Source: Bacillota bacterium (lineage in GTDB: Bacteria; Bacillota; Clostridia; Acetivibrionales; DSM-1351). From it: DNA of 64,000 nucleotides. Below are positions 17,847-26,630 of this stretch, piece after piece. The DNA lies in assembly GCA_023460955.1 (NCBI GenBank), contig JAEWOH010000034.1:60730-124729 (forward strand), given 5' to 3'. Position 1 is the first letter of the stretch, and each line of letters starts with the position of its first letter. The notes beneath the pieces are model-generated. The model was not told the origin of the DNA and searched no databases. It saw nothing but the letters and a program-made list of their open reading frames with translations. Made by a program: the position numbers and the translations under genes.

Positions 17847-20800
17847 TTATTTGTTTTCAAATTGCTCTAAGGAATTCTTTATTTCATCTGAGTAATCTGA
17901 GAGTTCTCTGGTTACAGCCGCAGTCTTTTCAACATCTTTAATGTTCAAATTTACTACTTTGTTGATTTCAGAAATACTTTTTATCAGCTGTCCTATTTCA
18001 GAATCTTGTACTTTTGTGGCTTCTGTAACCTCGGCTGCTTGCTCGGTAACTTTGTTGACCGTTTTAAGCATAACATCTGAATTCACGGTTTGAGTTTTCA
18101 TTGCCTGCGTAACCTGCCTTACCTGTTCTCGAGCATTTTCAACCCCTTGAATAATTTCCATTATTCCATTAGTCTGCTCTTTCATTGCCTGAGTAACCAT
18201 TGCAGTCTCTTTTGTCACATTCTCCACGGATAAAGCAATATCCTGACCCTGCTTACCCTGTTCCTTGACAGCTTCTGTTATTTGTCTAACCTGTTCACGG
18301 GCATTGTCAACACCTTTTACAATATCATCTGCGCCTATAGCCTGTTCCTTTACTGCCTCAGCCACAAGAGCTGTCTGATTGGTTACGGCCAGAATAGATT
18401 TTACAATGTCCTCGCCCTGTTTTGCCTGTTCTTTGACTGCTATGGATATTTGTCTTACCTGCTCCCTTGAGTTTGCAACACCTTTTATTATTTCTTCAAC
18501 TCCGGCAGCCTGTTGTTTTACTGCCACAGCTACCTGTTCAGCCTGGCTTGTAACATTTTCAACTGCGGTGACAACAAACCGTCCCTGTCTAGCCTGTTCT
18601 TTGACTGCTACTGTTATCTGAAGGACCTGTTCCCTGGCGTTTACAACACCCTTAACCACCTCTTCGATACCGGAAGCCTGCTCTTTTACAGCCTGTGTAA
18701 CTTCAGCTGCCTGTTTCGTTACGTTTTCTACCGAGCTCACAACGTTCTGCCCCTGCTTGGCCTGTTCCTTAACGGCTAAGGATATCTGTCGTACCTGTTC
18801 TCTGGCATTTCCTACACCCTTTATAACTTCCTCAACACCGTTTGCCTGCTCTTTTACTGCCAAGGTTACTTGTGCAGCCTGTCTTGTAACGTTTTCAACA
18901 GACTTGACGATATCCTCCCCCTGAGTAGCCTGTTCCTTGACCGCTTCTGTAATCTGTTTTACCTGTTCACGAGCATTGACAATTCCTTTGATTATCTCTT
19001 CAACCCCGCCGGCTTGCTCTTTTGTGACCTTAGTTACCTGAATAGCCTGTCCCGTTACATTTTCTGTTGCATCAGATATGTTTTGGGACTGTTTTGCCTG
19101 TTCCTTCATTGCTACCGTTATTTGTCTTACTTGTTCCCTGGTATTTTCAACACCTTTTATGATATCCTGTACGCCCACAGCCTGTTCTTTGGTAACCTTC
19201 GATACTTCCTCAGACTGTTTTGTCACATTTTCCACAGCAGCTACAATCCCCTGGCCCTGCTTTGCCTGTTCTTTCACTGCAACTGTAATCTGTCTTACCT
19301 GTTCCCTTGCGTTAGCAACCCCCCTGATAACCTCTTCTGCCCCCGCAGCCTGTTCCTTCATAGCCTGTGATACCTGAGCAGTTTGGTTAACAACATTTTC
19401 AACAGATTTAACAATATTCTGACCCTGTTTTGCCTGTTCCTTAACAGCCAAGGTTATTTGCTTTACCTGCTCGCGGGCGTTGCCAACACCCTTAATTATT
19501 TCTTCAACACCCTTAGCCTGTTCATTTACGGCAGAAGCAACCTGCGCTGCCTGCTTTGTTACACTTTCCACAGCTGCAACAATATTCTGCCCTTGTCTTG
19601 CCTGCTCCTTGACAGCTACAGTTATTTGTCTTACCTGTTCACGAGCATTTCCAATACCTTTAATTATATCTTCGGAACTGAGGGCCTGCTCCTTAGTGGC
19701 CTGAGTAACCATAGTCGCCTGGCCTGCTACTTCTTTAATGGAATCAAGGATTGTTGTACTTCCTTTTGCTTGCTCTTCAGTAGCTGTTGTTATCTGTCGA
19801 ATTTCAGAATTAACACTCTCTATACCTGTTACAATTTTTACGATGGATTTTCCAACTTCATCACTGAGCTTATTACCATGCTCTACCTTTTCTGTACCCA
19901 CTTCAATTGCTTTTATGGCCTGAGTTGTTTCTCCCTGTATTCCTTTAATCAATGTCGAAATTTCTTTTGTCGCTGTTGCTGTTCGTTCAGCTAATTTTCT
20001 GACCTCGTCTGCGACAACTGCAAATCCTTTACCGTGTTCACCAGCCCTGGCAGCTTCAATAGCTGCGTTTAATGCAAGCAGGTTTGTTTGTTCTGCGATA
20101 TCATCTATTACTTCAATAATGCTGCCAATTTTGTCAGAGCTTTTTCCAAGGTTTGTTATTACGCTTTCAGCACGATGAATTACTTCCGATATTTCTTTTA
20201 TTGCCACAACTGTATCTGATACGGCTTTTTGTCCATCCTTTGCATCGGACTGTACGCTATCACTAAGTTTGTTAACATTCTGTGCGTTCTGGGCAACCTG
20301 ATTAATGGATACAGCCATACTTTCAACCACTTTGTAGGTGTCATTTGAAGATTTCTGAAGCAGCTCAGCATTGCTGGCTACACCTTTTATTGATTTGCCC
20401 ATTTGTTCAATAGAAGCCGATATCTGTTCTACTGAACTTGCTGTAGATTCACTGTTGCCAGCTACCTGCTGAATGCTGGCCACAACCTCCTGAACAGCTG
20501 CTGCCGCCTCATCTGAAGAGCCCTTTAAGCTCTCTGCATTTCCGGCAACCCCCATTATGGACTTGCCCATTTGTTCAATCGAGGATGAAATCTGTTCAAC
20601 TGAACTGGCAGTCGACTCACTGTTGCCGGCCACCTGTTGGATGGAGGCTACCATTTCCTGTATCGCAGCTGCCGATTCCTCTGCTGACCCTTTCAGGCTT
20701 TCAGAATTACCGGCCACCCCTTTAATTGACATACCCATCTGTTCCACAGAAGAGGAAATTTGTTCAACCGAGCTGGCCGTTGACTCACTGTTGCCAGCCA

Positions 20801-22277
20801 CCTGCTGAATTGAAGCCACCATCTCCTGAATTGCGTAATTTGTTTCCTCAGCTGATCCCTTAAGGCTGTCAGCATTGCCTGCCACACCTTGAATCGACCT
20901 TCCCATCTGTTCAATGGAAGCCGAAATTTGTTCTATTGAGCTGGCTGAACTCTCTGCATTTCCGGCCACCTGCTGCACTGACGCAGCCATTTCGGCTACA
21001 GCAGCAGAAGTTTCCTGTGCTGACCCTGCAAGACTTTCAGCGTTTAAGGACACACCCTTTATAGATTTACCCATTTGCTCTATTGAGCTTGAAATCTGTT
21101 CAACAGAGCTTGCTGTTGACTCACTGTTGCCGGCCACCTGCTTTATTGAAGCAACTATCTTCTGTACAGCCGCTGCTGCTTCCTCTGCAGAACCGCTAAG
21201 CCCTTCGGCATTGCCTGCTACACCCTTTATAGACGTACCCATTTGTTCTATTGATGAAGAAATCTGTTCGACACTGCTGGCGGTTGACTCTGAATTTCCG
21301 GCCACCTGCTGTATGGAGGCAACCATTTCCTGTATTGCCGCTGCTGCTTCTTCTGCAGATCCTTTAAGGTTCTCAGCGTTCCCTGCCACACCCTTTATGG
21401 ATTTGCTCATCTGTTCTATGGATGAGGAAATCTGCTCCACTGAGCTTGCTGTTGATTCACTGTTGCCGGCTACCTGCTGGATTGAGGCTACTACTTCCTG
21501 AACTGCCGAGGTTGATTCTTCAGCAGAACCCTTAAGGCTTATTGCGTTATCTGCAACTCCCTTTATAGATTTTCCCAGCTGCTCTATCGAAGATGATATC
21601 TGCTCCACTGAACTTGCCGTGGATTCACTGTTTCCTGCCACCTGCTGAATTGATGCCACTACCTCCTGAATAGCATCAGCAGCTTCGCCGGCAGACCCCT
21701 TAAGGCTTTCAGCATTCCCTGCCACACCTTTTATTGATTTCGCCATTTGCTCAATAGATGCTGATATTTGTTCAACACTGGCAGCGGTTGACTCTGAGTT
21801 TCCGGCGACCTGTTGTATACTTGCAACCATTTCCTGAATGGAACCGGAAACTTCTGACATCGAATTTGATATACTTTCAGTATTTCCGCTCACACCTTTT
21901 ACTGAAGTGCCCATTTGCTGTATCGCTGAAGACACCTGTTCCACAGAACCGGCGGTAGACTCTGAATTAGCTGCAACATTGTTTATATTTGCTGCTATTT
22001 CTTCTACAGATTTTTTTGCTTCTTTAGCAAAATCAGTTAGCTGCTCTGCATTCTTAACTACTCCGGTTATTGATCTTGAAAGTTCCCCGGTCATACTGTT
22101 TGCTGACTCAATGGCAGTGGCTTGCTCAACTGTCCCTTTGGTAACCTGCTCTGTTATAACAGAAAGCTCTTTTAATTTTTTGTCCAGCTTGTTTGATGAA
22201 CTTACCGCTATGTACATTTCCTTAGATAATCCGGAGCTTTCCATAAACTTTAACGCAACATTTTTTTTAAATCCCAT
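17847..22277 (-). CDS. giant soluble methyl-accepting chemotaxis protein with symmetric repeat arms
   Basis: 1476 residues, no signal peptide, transmembrane segment, HAMP or recognisable sensor domain. Layout: N-terminal segment 1-90; ten tandem 56-residue repeats 91-650 (consensus features VAGNSESTASSVEQISSS and IKGVAGNAESLKGSAEE); MCP signalling core 651-856 with the conserved hairpin tip IAEQTNLLALNAAIEAARAG and KGFAVVADEVRKLAE (tip centre about 746); ten repeats of another 56-residue unit 857-1416 (NAREQVRQIT, AVKEQAKQGQ); tail 1417-1476. Each unit is eight heptads, built of two 28-residue halves. The arms before and after the tip are about 746 and 730 residues, so they can pair along their whole length. 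Start ATG has AGGGGGA upstream, 4 nt after cheA. It is the only receptor in operon 1. Ligand unknown. Confidence 0.95.
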   Translation of the reverse strand: MGFKKNVALKFMESSGLSKEMYIAVSSSNKLDKKLKELSVITEQVTKGTVEQATAIESANSMTGELSRSITGVVKNAEQLTDFAKEAKKSVEEIAANINNVAANSESTAGSVEQVSSAIQQMGTSVKGVSGNTESISNSMSEVSGSIQEMVASIQQVAGNSESTAASVEQISASIEQMAKSIKGVAGNAESLKGSAGEAADAIQEVVASIQQVAGNSESTASSVEQISSSIEQLGKSIKGVADNAISLKGSAEESTSAVQEVVASIQQVAGNSESTASSVEQISSSIEQMSKSIKGVAGNAENLKGSAEEAAAAIQEMVASIQQVAGNSESTASSVEQISSSIEQMGTSIKGVAGNAEGLSGSAEEAAAAVQKIVASIKQVAGNSESTASSVEQISSSIEQMGKSIKGVSLNAESLAGSAQETSAAVAEMAASVQQVAGNAESSASSIEQISASIEQMGRSIQGVAGNADSLKGSAEETNYAIQEMVASIQQVAGNSESTASSVEQISSSVEQMGMSIKGVAGNSESLKGSAEESAAAIQEMVASIQQVAGNSESTASSVEQISSSIEQMGKSIMGVAGNAESLKGSSDEAAAAVQEVVASIQQVAGNSESTASSVEQISASIEQMGKSIKGVASNAELLQKSSNDTYKVVESMAVSINQVAQNAQNVNKLSDSVQSDAKDGQKAVSDTVVAIKEISEVIHRAESVITNLGKSSDKIGSIIEVIDDIAEQTNLLALNAAIEAARAGEHGKGFAVVADEVRKLAERTATATKEISTLIKGIQGETTQAIKAIEVGTEKVEHGNKLSDEVGKSIVKIVTGIESVNSEIRQITTATEEQAKGSTTILDSIKEVAGQATMVTQATKEQALSSEDIIKGIGNAREQVRQITVAVKEQARQGQNIVAAVESVTKQAAQVASAVNEQAKGVEEIIKGVGNAREQVKQITLAVKEQAKQGQNIVKSVENVVNQTAQVSQAMKEQAAGAEEVIRGVANAREQVRQITVAVKEQAKQGQGIVAAVENVTKQSEEVSKVTKEQAVGVQDIIKGVENTREQVRQITVAMKEQAKQSQNISDATENVTGQAIQVTKVTKEQAGGVEEIIKGIVNAREQVKQITEAVKEQATQGEDIVKSVENVTRQAAQVTLAVKEQANGVEEVIKGVGNAREQVRQISLAVKEQAKQGQNVVSSVENVTKQAAEVTQAVKEQASGIEEVVKGVVNAREQVLQITVAVKEQARQGRFVVTAVENVTSQAEQVAVAVKQQAAGVEEIIKGVANSREQVRQISIAVKEQAKQGEDIVKSILAVTNQTALVAEAVKEQAIGADDIVKGVDNAREQVRQITEAVKEQGKQGQDIALSVENVTKETAMVTQAMKEQTNGIMEIIQGVENAREQVRQVTQAMKTQTVNSDVMLKTVNKVTEQAAEVTEATKVQDSEIGQLIKSISEINKVVNLNIKDVEKTAAVTRELSDYSDEIKNSLEQFENK
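18030..19709 (-). repeat. C-arm: ten tandem 168-bp coding repeats
   Basis: Encodes residues 857-1416 of the giant MCP as ten 56-residue units. Each unit starts V-x-x-A/V-x-K-E-Q-A and contains NAREQVRQIT, AVKEQAKQGQ and VENVTKQ. Copies differ at many synonymous and some amino-acid positions, so they are not a recent or assembly-made amplification. Confidence 0.92.
20328..22007 (-). repeat. N-arm: ten tandem 168-bp coding repeats
   Basis: Encodes residues 91-650 of the giant MCP as ten 56-residue units. Each contains VASIQQVAGNSESTASSVEQ and IEQMGKSIKGVAGNAESLKG. The unit is itself a doubled 28-residue (four-heptad) module. The first and last copies are the most divergent, as expected for repeats that expand internally. 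Confidence 0.92.
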
Positions 22278-22281
22278 AGCA

Positions 22282-24342
22282 CTATTCCCCCTGATATAAA
22301 TTATTAAATTTGCGACCGTTGACCATTTTTGCGATCCCTACTATATCCAGAATACAAGCTACACTTCCATCTCCCAGTATGGTTGCTCCCGAATACCCTT
22401 CAACCTTTCCGATATAGGCTCCAAGAGGTTTTATAACTATTTCCTGATTCCCCACCAGTTCATCCACTACAAGCCCGATTCTTTTTTCTGCGACACCTAA
22501 TACGACTATGAATGCGTTTTTCCCCCTTTTCCTTCTGGGAATGGAGAAATAATCGTGAAGCCATATCAGAGGCAGAACATTATCTCTGATGACTGCCACA
22601 GCCTGTCCCTTTACAGACTCAATTTCGCTTTCAGGCTTACGAACAATTTCAAGCACATTGCTCATGGGCAGTGCAAAAATGTCATCGTTGATTTTAACAA
22701 GAAGTCCTGTAAGAATTGCCAGTGTCAGAGGAAGCTTAATAATAAAGGTGGTACCCTCTCCGACCTTGGTGTCGATATTGATAATCCCATTCAATTTATC
22801 GATATGATTTCTTACGATTTCCATACCGACACCTCTCCCAGATACATCGCTGACAGCTTTGGCTGTGGAAAACCCCGGATGGAATATAAGATTCAGAGCA
22901 TCCTGATCCGAAATGTTATCCGCTTCCTGCTGAGTTATAATCTGTTTTTTTACTGCCGATGCCTTTATTTTTTTGGAATCTATTCCTGCCCCGTCATCTT
23001 TTATTGTCAATATAACGTGGTTTTCCTGGTGGAAGGCTCTGATTTGAAGGACACCTTTTACGGGTTTACCAGATTTAATACGGTCCTCTGCGCTCTCAAT
23101 GCCGTGGTCAACCGCATTTCTGATAATATGTATAAGAGGATCATTAATATCTTCAATTATTGTCCTGTCCATTTCCGTTTCTCCCCCCTCGAGGGTGAGT
23201 TCAACATCTTTATTTAACTCCTGCGCCAGATCTCTCACCATTCTTGGGAAACGGTTAAACAGTTGTTGTACGGGAAGCATTCTAGCTTTCATTACACCTT
23301 CCTGCAGCTCGCTGATTACCCTTGACACATGGTTTGATATCCCCATAAGATCATCAATAGTTGCATCCGAAGGATATCTGTTATACAAGGTATTTCCTAC
23401 CTGTGCAATTCTTGTCTGCTCAATTACCAGCTCTCCAACCAGATTCATCATTTTTTCAAGACGTTCCACATCAACTCGGACGGTCTGAGCAATTTTTTTC
23501 TCAGTATCGGCTTGATTCAATAAATCCGGCTGATCAGCATCAACTTTTGGCTCGTCCTTTGGGAGTTCAAAGGAGTTCACCTTTACGCTTTCAATATCCA
23601 TTATTTCTGCTTGAGCTTTGTGTTCCATCTCTTTTTGATCCAACTGTGAAATTATAAGATAGGTTATATCTCTGATATCTCCGTCTTCGGGGAGATCCAT
23701 TACATTGGGAAAAGTGTCTACAACTGTACTTATTTCATTAAAATAATTTAATATCAGACAGGCTCTTGTTGCTTTCATTGGGCTTTCTTCAAGAATACGT
23801 ACCGTACATATCAGATTGAACATACCGCAGTCTGCAGCCTGTTTCAATAATTTCAATCTTTCCTTATCCATTTCTAAACCATCAGGCGGTCCGGAAAAAG
23901 TATTTAAATCGCTACTTTGCTGATAAAGCGGCTTAAATTCCGGCATTTTACCAGTCAATATTGTTTCCAGCAAACCAAGTGTTGCGCTGATATCGGTCTT
24001 TATATCTGATTTGTCAGAGGCGAAATCCTCCTTCAGAAGCCTTAAATTATCGGCACATTGAAATAGAGTGTTCACTACCGGCTTTGTCGCTTTAAGAACA
24101 TTATTTCTGATTTTATCAAGGACATTCTCCATTTCATGAGTAAGCTTTTTCATTTTCTCAAAGCCCATTGCTGATGAAGAACCTTTTAACGTATGTGCTA
24201 CTCTGAATATTTTCTGAATGACTCCGGGTGTCTCTCCGTTATTTTCAAGGCTAAGTATGCTTTCTTCAAGGAGTATAAGCTGCTCATCCACCTCGTCCAA
24301 AAAAGCCCCTATCATTTCTGAACTTTCATATATTGAAGCCAT
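22282..24342 (-). CDS. cheA: chemotaxis histidine kinase CheA (operon 1)
   Basis: 686 residues. P1 Hpt domain with H50 in VAHTLKGSSSAMGF; a linker/P2-like region (about 130-270) without a clear match; P3 dimerisation from VDVERLEKMMNLVGELVIEQTRI; P4 ATPase with HIIRNAVDHGIE, DDGAGID, and GFSTAKAVSDVSGRGVGME; P5 CheW-like domain from LAILTGLLVKINDDIFALPM to the C terminus. It autophosphorylates under receptor control and passes phosphate to CheY1, CheB1 and perhaps RR1. Between cheW and the giant MCP gene with short spacers, indicating one transcript. Confidence 0.95.
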   Translation of the reverse strand: MASIYESSEMIGAFLDEVDEQLILLEESILSLENNGETPGVIQKIFRVAHTLKGSSSAMGFEKMKKLTHEMENVLDKIRNNVLKATKPVVNTLFQCADNLRLLKEDFASDKSDIKTDISATLGLLETILTGKMPEFKPLYQQSSDLNTFSGPPDGLEMDKERLKLLKQAADCGMFNLICTVRILEESPMKATRACLILNYFNEISTVVDTFPNVMDLPEDGDIRDITYLIISQLDQKEMEHKAQAEIMDIESVKVNSFELPKDEPKVDADQPDLLNQADTEKKIAQTVRVDVERLEKMMNLVGELVIEQTRIAQVGNTLYNRYPSDATIDDLMGISNHVSRVISELQEGVMKARMLPVQQLFNRFPRMVRDLAQELNKDVELTLEGGETEMDRTIIEDINDPLIHIIRNAVDHGIESAEDRIKSGKPVKGVLQIRAFHQENHVILTIKDDGAGIDSKKIKASAVKKQIITQQEADNISDQDALNLIFHPGFSTAKAVSDVSGRGVGMEIVRNHIDKLNGIINIDTKVGEGTTFIIKLPLTLAILTGLLVKINDDIFALPMSNVLEIVRKPESEIESVKGQAVAVIRDNVLPLIWLHDYFSIPRRKRGKNAFIVVLGVAEKRIGLVVDELVGNQEIVIKPLGAYIGKVEGYSGATILGDGSVACILDIVGIAKMVNGRKFNNLYQGE

Positions 24343-24356
24343 TATAAACCTCCTTT

Positions 24357-24782
24357 CTACTCGTACAGTACCTTATCAATTTTCAGGAGACTTACAACAC
24401 CTTCCTCAGCAAGTCCAATACCTTCAAAATAGCTCCCCTCAATTCCGGCAACAATTTCCGGAGCAGGTTGTATATCACTGAAGGAGATTACCTGATTGAC
24501 CCTATCCACTACAATTCCGATCATTTCATCTCTGCTCTGAACCACAACTATTCTTGTTGATTTTGTAATTAAGTAATTTGTGAGCCCGAACCTTTTATGC
24601 AGATTAACTACCGGTACTATCTTTCCTCGTAAATTGATTACTCCCTCCAGGTAGGGTTTACTGTTATGAACCGAAGTAATTTTCTGCTGTTTAATTATTT
24701 CATATACATCAGAAATCTTCAGTGCATATCTTTCATTTGCCAGTTCATATACGATAAACTGGGTACTTAGTAAATCACTCAA
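24357..24782 (-). CDS. cheW: chemotaxis coupling protein CheW (operon 1)
   Basis: 141 residues of one CheW domain linking receptor to CheA: FIVYELANERYALKISDVYEI, VINLRGKIVPVVNLHKRFGL, IVVVQSRDEMIGIVVDRVNQVISF, YFEGIGLAEEGVVSLLKIDKVL. The start is a TTG at 24782 preceded by GGGGGGATC. It lies 15 nt upstream of cheA and 68 nt downstream of cheY. Confidence 0.93.
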   Translation of the reverse strand: MSDLLSTQFIVYELANERYALKISDVYEIIKQQKITSVHNSKPYLEGVINLRGKIVPVVNLHKRFGLTNYLITKSTRIVVVQSRDEMIGIVVDRVNQVISFSDIQPAPEIVAGIEGSYFEGIGLAEEGVVSLLKIDKVLYE

Positions 24783-24850
24783 GCAGATCCCCCCTATATA
24801 GCTTTATGGAATAGTACATTTAATGGTTTTGTAAACATTTTTGGATACCT

Positions 24851-25204
24851 TTATAATTTTTTTAGTGTTTCTATCAGATACTCTTCCTTCCAGGGCTTAA
24901 CAATAAACCCTTTAGCCCCCATCATTACCGCTTCCTTAACATGGGATTCCTGACCCAAGGCCGAAATCATAATAACCTTTGCCTGGCTGTCAAAGGATTT
25001 TATGGCTCTCAATGCCTGAACACCATCCATTTCCGGCATGGTTATATCCATAGTGACCACTTCAGGCTTCAGCTCCTTGTATTTGTCGATGGCAACGGCT
25101 CCGTTTTCGGCTTCACCAACAACATCAAAACCATTTTGCTCCAAAATTGTCCTGAGAGACAATCTCATAAAAGCTGCATCATCTACTATTAAAACTTTTT
25201 TCAT
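24851..25204 (-). CDS. cheY: response regulator CheY (operon 1)
   Basis: 117-residue single receiver: DD at 8-9, phospho-acceptor D53 in VTMDITMPEMDGVQAL, switch Ser in VIMISALGQESHV, and K in FIVKPWKEEYL. The first gene of che operon 1, read from a promoter near 25350. Very similar to CheY2 of operon 2. Whether it binds a flagellar switch is unknown since no flagellar genes are in the window. Confidence 0.92.
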   Translation of the reverse strand: MKKVLIVDDAAFMRLSLRTILEQNGFDVVGEAENGAVAIDKYKELKPEVVTMDITMPEMDGVQALRAIKSFDSQAKVIMISALGQESHVKEAVMMGAKGFIVKPWKEEYLIETLKKL

Positions 25205-25347
25205 ACTTTAAACTCCCTTCACATAGGAATAACTGCGCTTTTCGAATTATTCAGGTTGCATTTTATCCAGTTTATGTAAATTATCATGTTGATATTATGC
25301 TCTTTTTAATGTAATGAGCAATGAATACACTTTATGTATTACTACAC

Positions 25348-25376
25348 TATCGAGTATAGACTCTCAGTTATGTCAA
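25348..25376 (-). promoter_or_regulatory. candidate sigma-A promoter of che operon 1
   Basis: On the - strand TTGACA (25371-25376) is followed after 17 nt by TCGATA (25348-25353). The -35 is perfect and the -10 is weak. The -10 resembles the end of a sigma-D box, but no TAAA lies 15 nt upstream. Confidence 0.35.
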
Positions 25377-25405
25377 CTAATTTATCTAATTTTTAGAGAT
25401 TAAGA

Positions 25406-25987
25406 TTAATAAGATTTCAGGATAAAATTCTGTGCCTTAGTAATGCTTTCTTTAAGTGAAAAATTGTTGTCGGCAAGCCTCCACCTTAAAATTATATTAT
25501 TCATAGTGCCAAGTATTATGTCCGAGAGTAAGGTACTTTCTAAAACAGAACTAATCTGGCCTGCCTGCTTTCCTTTTTCAATCTGATCAATGATAAAATT
25601 GGTTCTGGATTTAAAGATTTCTATAATTTTATTTTTAATTTCCTCAGATTCTTGTTTTAATACTTCCTGAGAATTAATAATTGCCGTTATGGCAGGATAG
25701 CTTTCATAATACTCTGCAAATCTCTCAATAAAATAAAGAATGCTCTCCTTACCTGATAGGTTTTTTAAAGCAACAGTTTCCTTAATATCGTTATCAAACT
25801 TTGAATAGAACTCCAATACTCCGAGAATTACGTCATTCTTGCTCTTGAAGTGCTTATAAAGAGCACCTTCTGATACGCCCTGTCTCTTGCATATTTCCTT
25901 TGTTGACAAGCCCTGAAATCCAAGCTCATCCATAATTTCGATCGCTGTTAAAATAATTCTTTCTTTTCTTTTTAAATAAAAGTTCAT
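25406..25987 (-). CDS. TetR/AcrR family transcriptional regulator
   Basis: 193 residues. N-terminal TetR DNA-binding domain with the helix-turn-helix GLSTKEICKRQGVSEGALYKHFKSKNDVI, and a C-terminal all-helical ligand and dimer domain (YYESYPAITAIINSQEVLKQESEEI). I place the start at ATG 25987, where GAGGTCAAT precedes MNFYLKRKERI; a longer reading from 26038 would include the operator-like palindrome. It is transcribed alone from a good promoter at 26062-26090, with GTGA-N4-TCAC downstream of it, so it is probably self-repressed. It sits between the two che operons, and regulation of operon 1 is possible but not shown. Confidence 0.87.
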   Translation of the reverse strand: MNFYLKRKERIILTAIEIMDELGFQGLSTKEICKRQGVSEGALYKHFKSKNDVILGVLEFYSKFDNDIKETVALKNLSGKESILYFIERFAEYYESYPAITAIINSQEVLKQESEEIKNKIIEIFKSRTNFIIDQIEKGKQAGQISSVLESTLLSDIILGTMNNIILRWRLADNNFSLKESITKAQNFILKSY

Positions 25988-26028
25988 ATTGACCTCATTT
26001 AAGTACGGCTCGGCGCTTTTTGTTATGT

Positions 26029-26090
26029 AAGTGAACACTCACCTACTATTCTTATGTACTAATTGTATAGGTATAATTACCCATTGTCAA
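26029..26090 (-). promoter_or_regulatory. promoter and probable operator of the TetR gene
   Basis: On the - strand TTGACA (26085-26090), a 17-nt spacer, then TACAAT (26062-26067). The dyad GTGA-N4-TCAC lies at about 26030-26041, just downstream of the expected start site and upstream of the ribosome-binding site, a usual position for TetR self-repression. Confidence 0.55.
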
Positions 26091-26145
26091 TACTTGTTTG
26101 ATTTTGTCGAATGCAATCAATTTGTGTAAAACAACTTATTTATGA

Positions 26146-26180
26146 GAAAACCGGATGTCTGAAGTAAACATCCGGTTTTC
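26146..26180 (-). terminator. terminator of che operon 2
   Basis: Perfect 13-bp stem GAAAACCGGATGT (26146-26158) and ACATCCGGTTTTC (26168-26180) with a 9-nt loop, about 55 nt past the RR2 stop codon. The T-tract is short. Confidence 0.65.
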
Positions 26181-26235
26181 GTACCTGCTCTTATATTATT
26201 GTCCTAAATGATAAGTGTATATGTATATTATTTAC

Positions 26236-26628
26236 CTATATTAAGCTCAGCTTTTGCAGCACTTCTACAAGCTTTTCTGTATCAAGCGGCTTGGCAGCAT
26301 ATGCTTCGCAGCCCAGCTCAAACGCCTTCTGAACATGTTCGGTTCCATTGAGCGCTGTGGTCATGATAATTTTTGATCTATCCCTTTGAAGTATACCTTT
26401 TTGAGCCTCCAGCTCCCTTATGGTCTTGAGAACTTTAATTCCATCCACCTTTGGCATCATAATATCAAGGCAAACCAGATTATAAGGCGATTCTGATTTC
26501 AGTGAAATTAAAAATGCATCCAGCGCCTCCATACCATCTACCACAACATCACACTCCCCGTATTGCGACATGAATTTCTGAAGAAATCTTCTACTAATCA
26601 TGTCATCCTCAACAATAAGAATCCTCAT
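26236..26628 (-). CDS. stand-alone response regulator receiver (RR2)
   Basis: 130-residue receiver: EDD at 7-9, D55 in LVCLDIMMPKVDGIKVL, IIMTTALNG, and AAKPLDTEKL. Closely related to RR1 along its whole length. It starts only 2 nt after the HK2 stop codon and ends che operon 2, so HK2 is the natural phosphodonor. No DNA-binding or enzymatic output domain. Confidence 0.88.
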   Translation of the reverse strand: MRILIVEDDMISRRFLQKFMSQYGECDVVVDGMEALDAFLISLKSESPYNLVCLDIMMPKVDGIKVLKTIRELEAQKGILQRDRSKIIMTTALNGTEHVQKAFELGCEAYAAKPLDTEKLVEVLQKLSLI

Positions 26629-26630
26629 GG

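Noticed and set aside
18030..22007. The 168-bp tandem repeats as a CRISPR or satellite array.
   Set aside because: They are in-frame coding repeats with heptad structure, no spacers and period a multiple of three.
18282..22299. Several long open frames on the + strand (for example 18870-19370, 19383-19994, 20914-21501, 21838-22299).
   Set aside because: They are antisense to the giant MCP and arise from its biased repeated codons. They share the repeat periodicity, have no ribosome sites, and encode low-complexity Ser/Ala/Ile or Leu/Phe/Cys-rich strings.
25340..25380. Sigma-D (flagellar) promoter for che operon 1.
   Set aside because: The CTCGATAG box resembles a sigma-D -10, but no TAAA is found at the right distance, while a perfect TTGACA fits sigma-A spacing.
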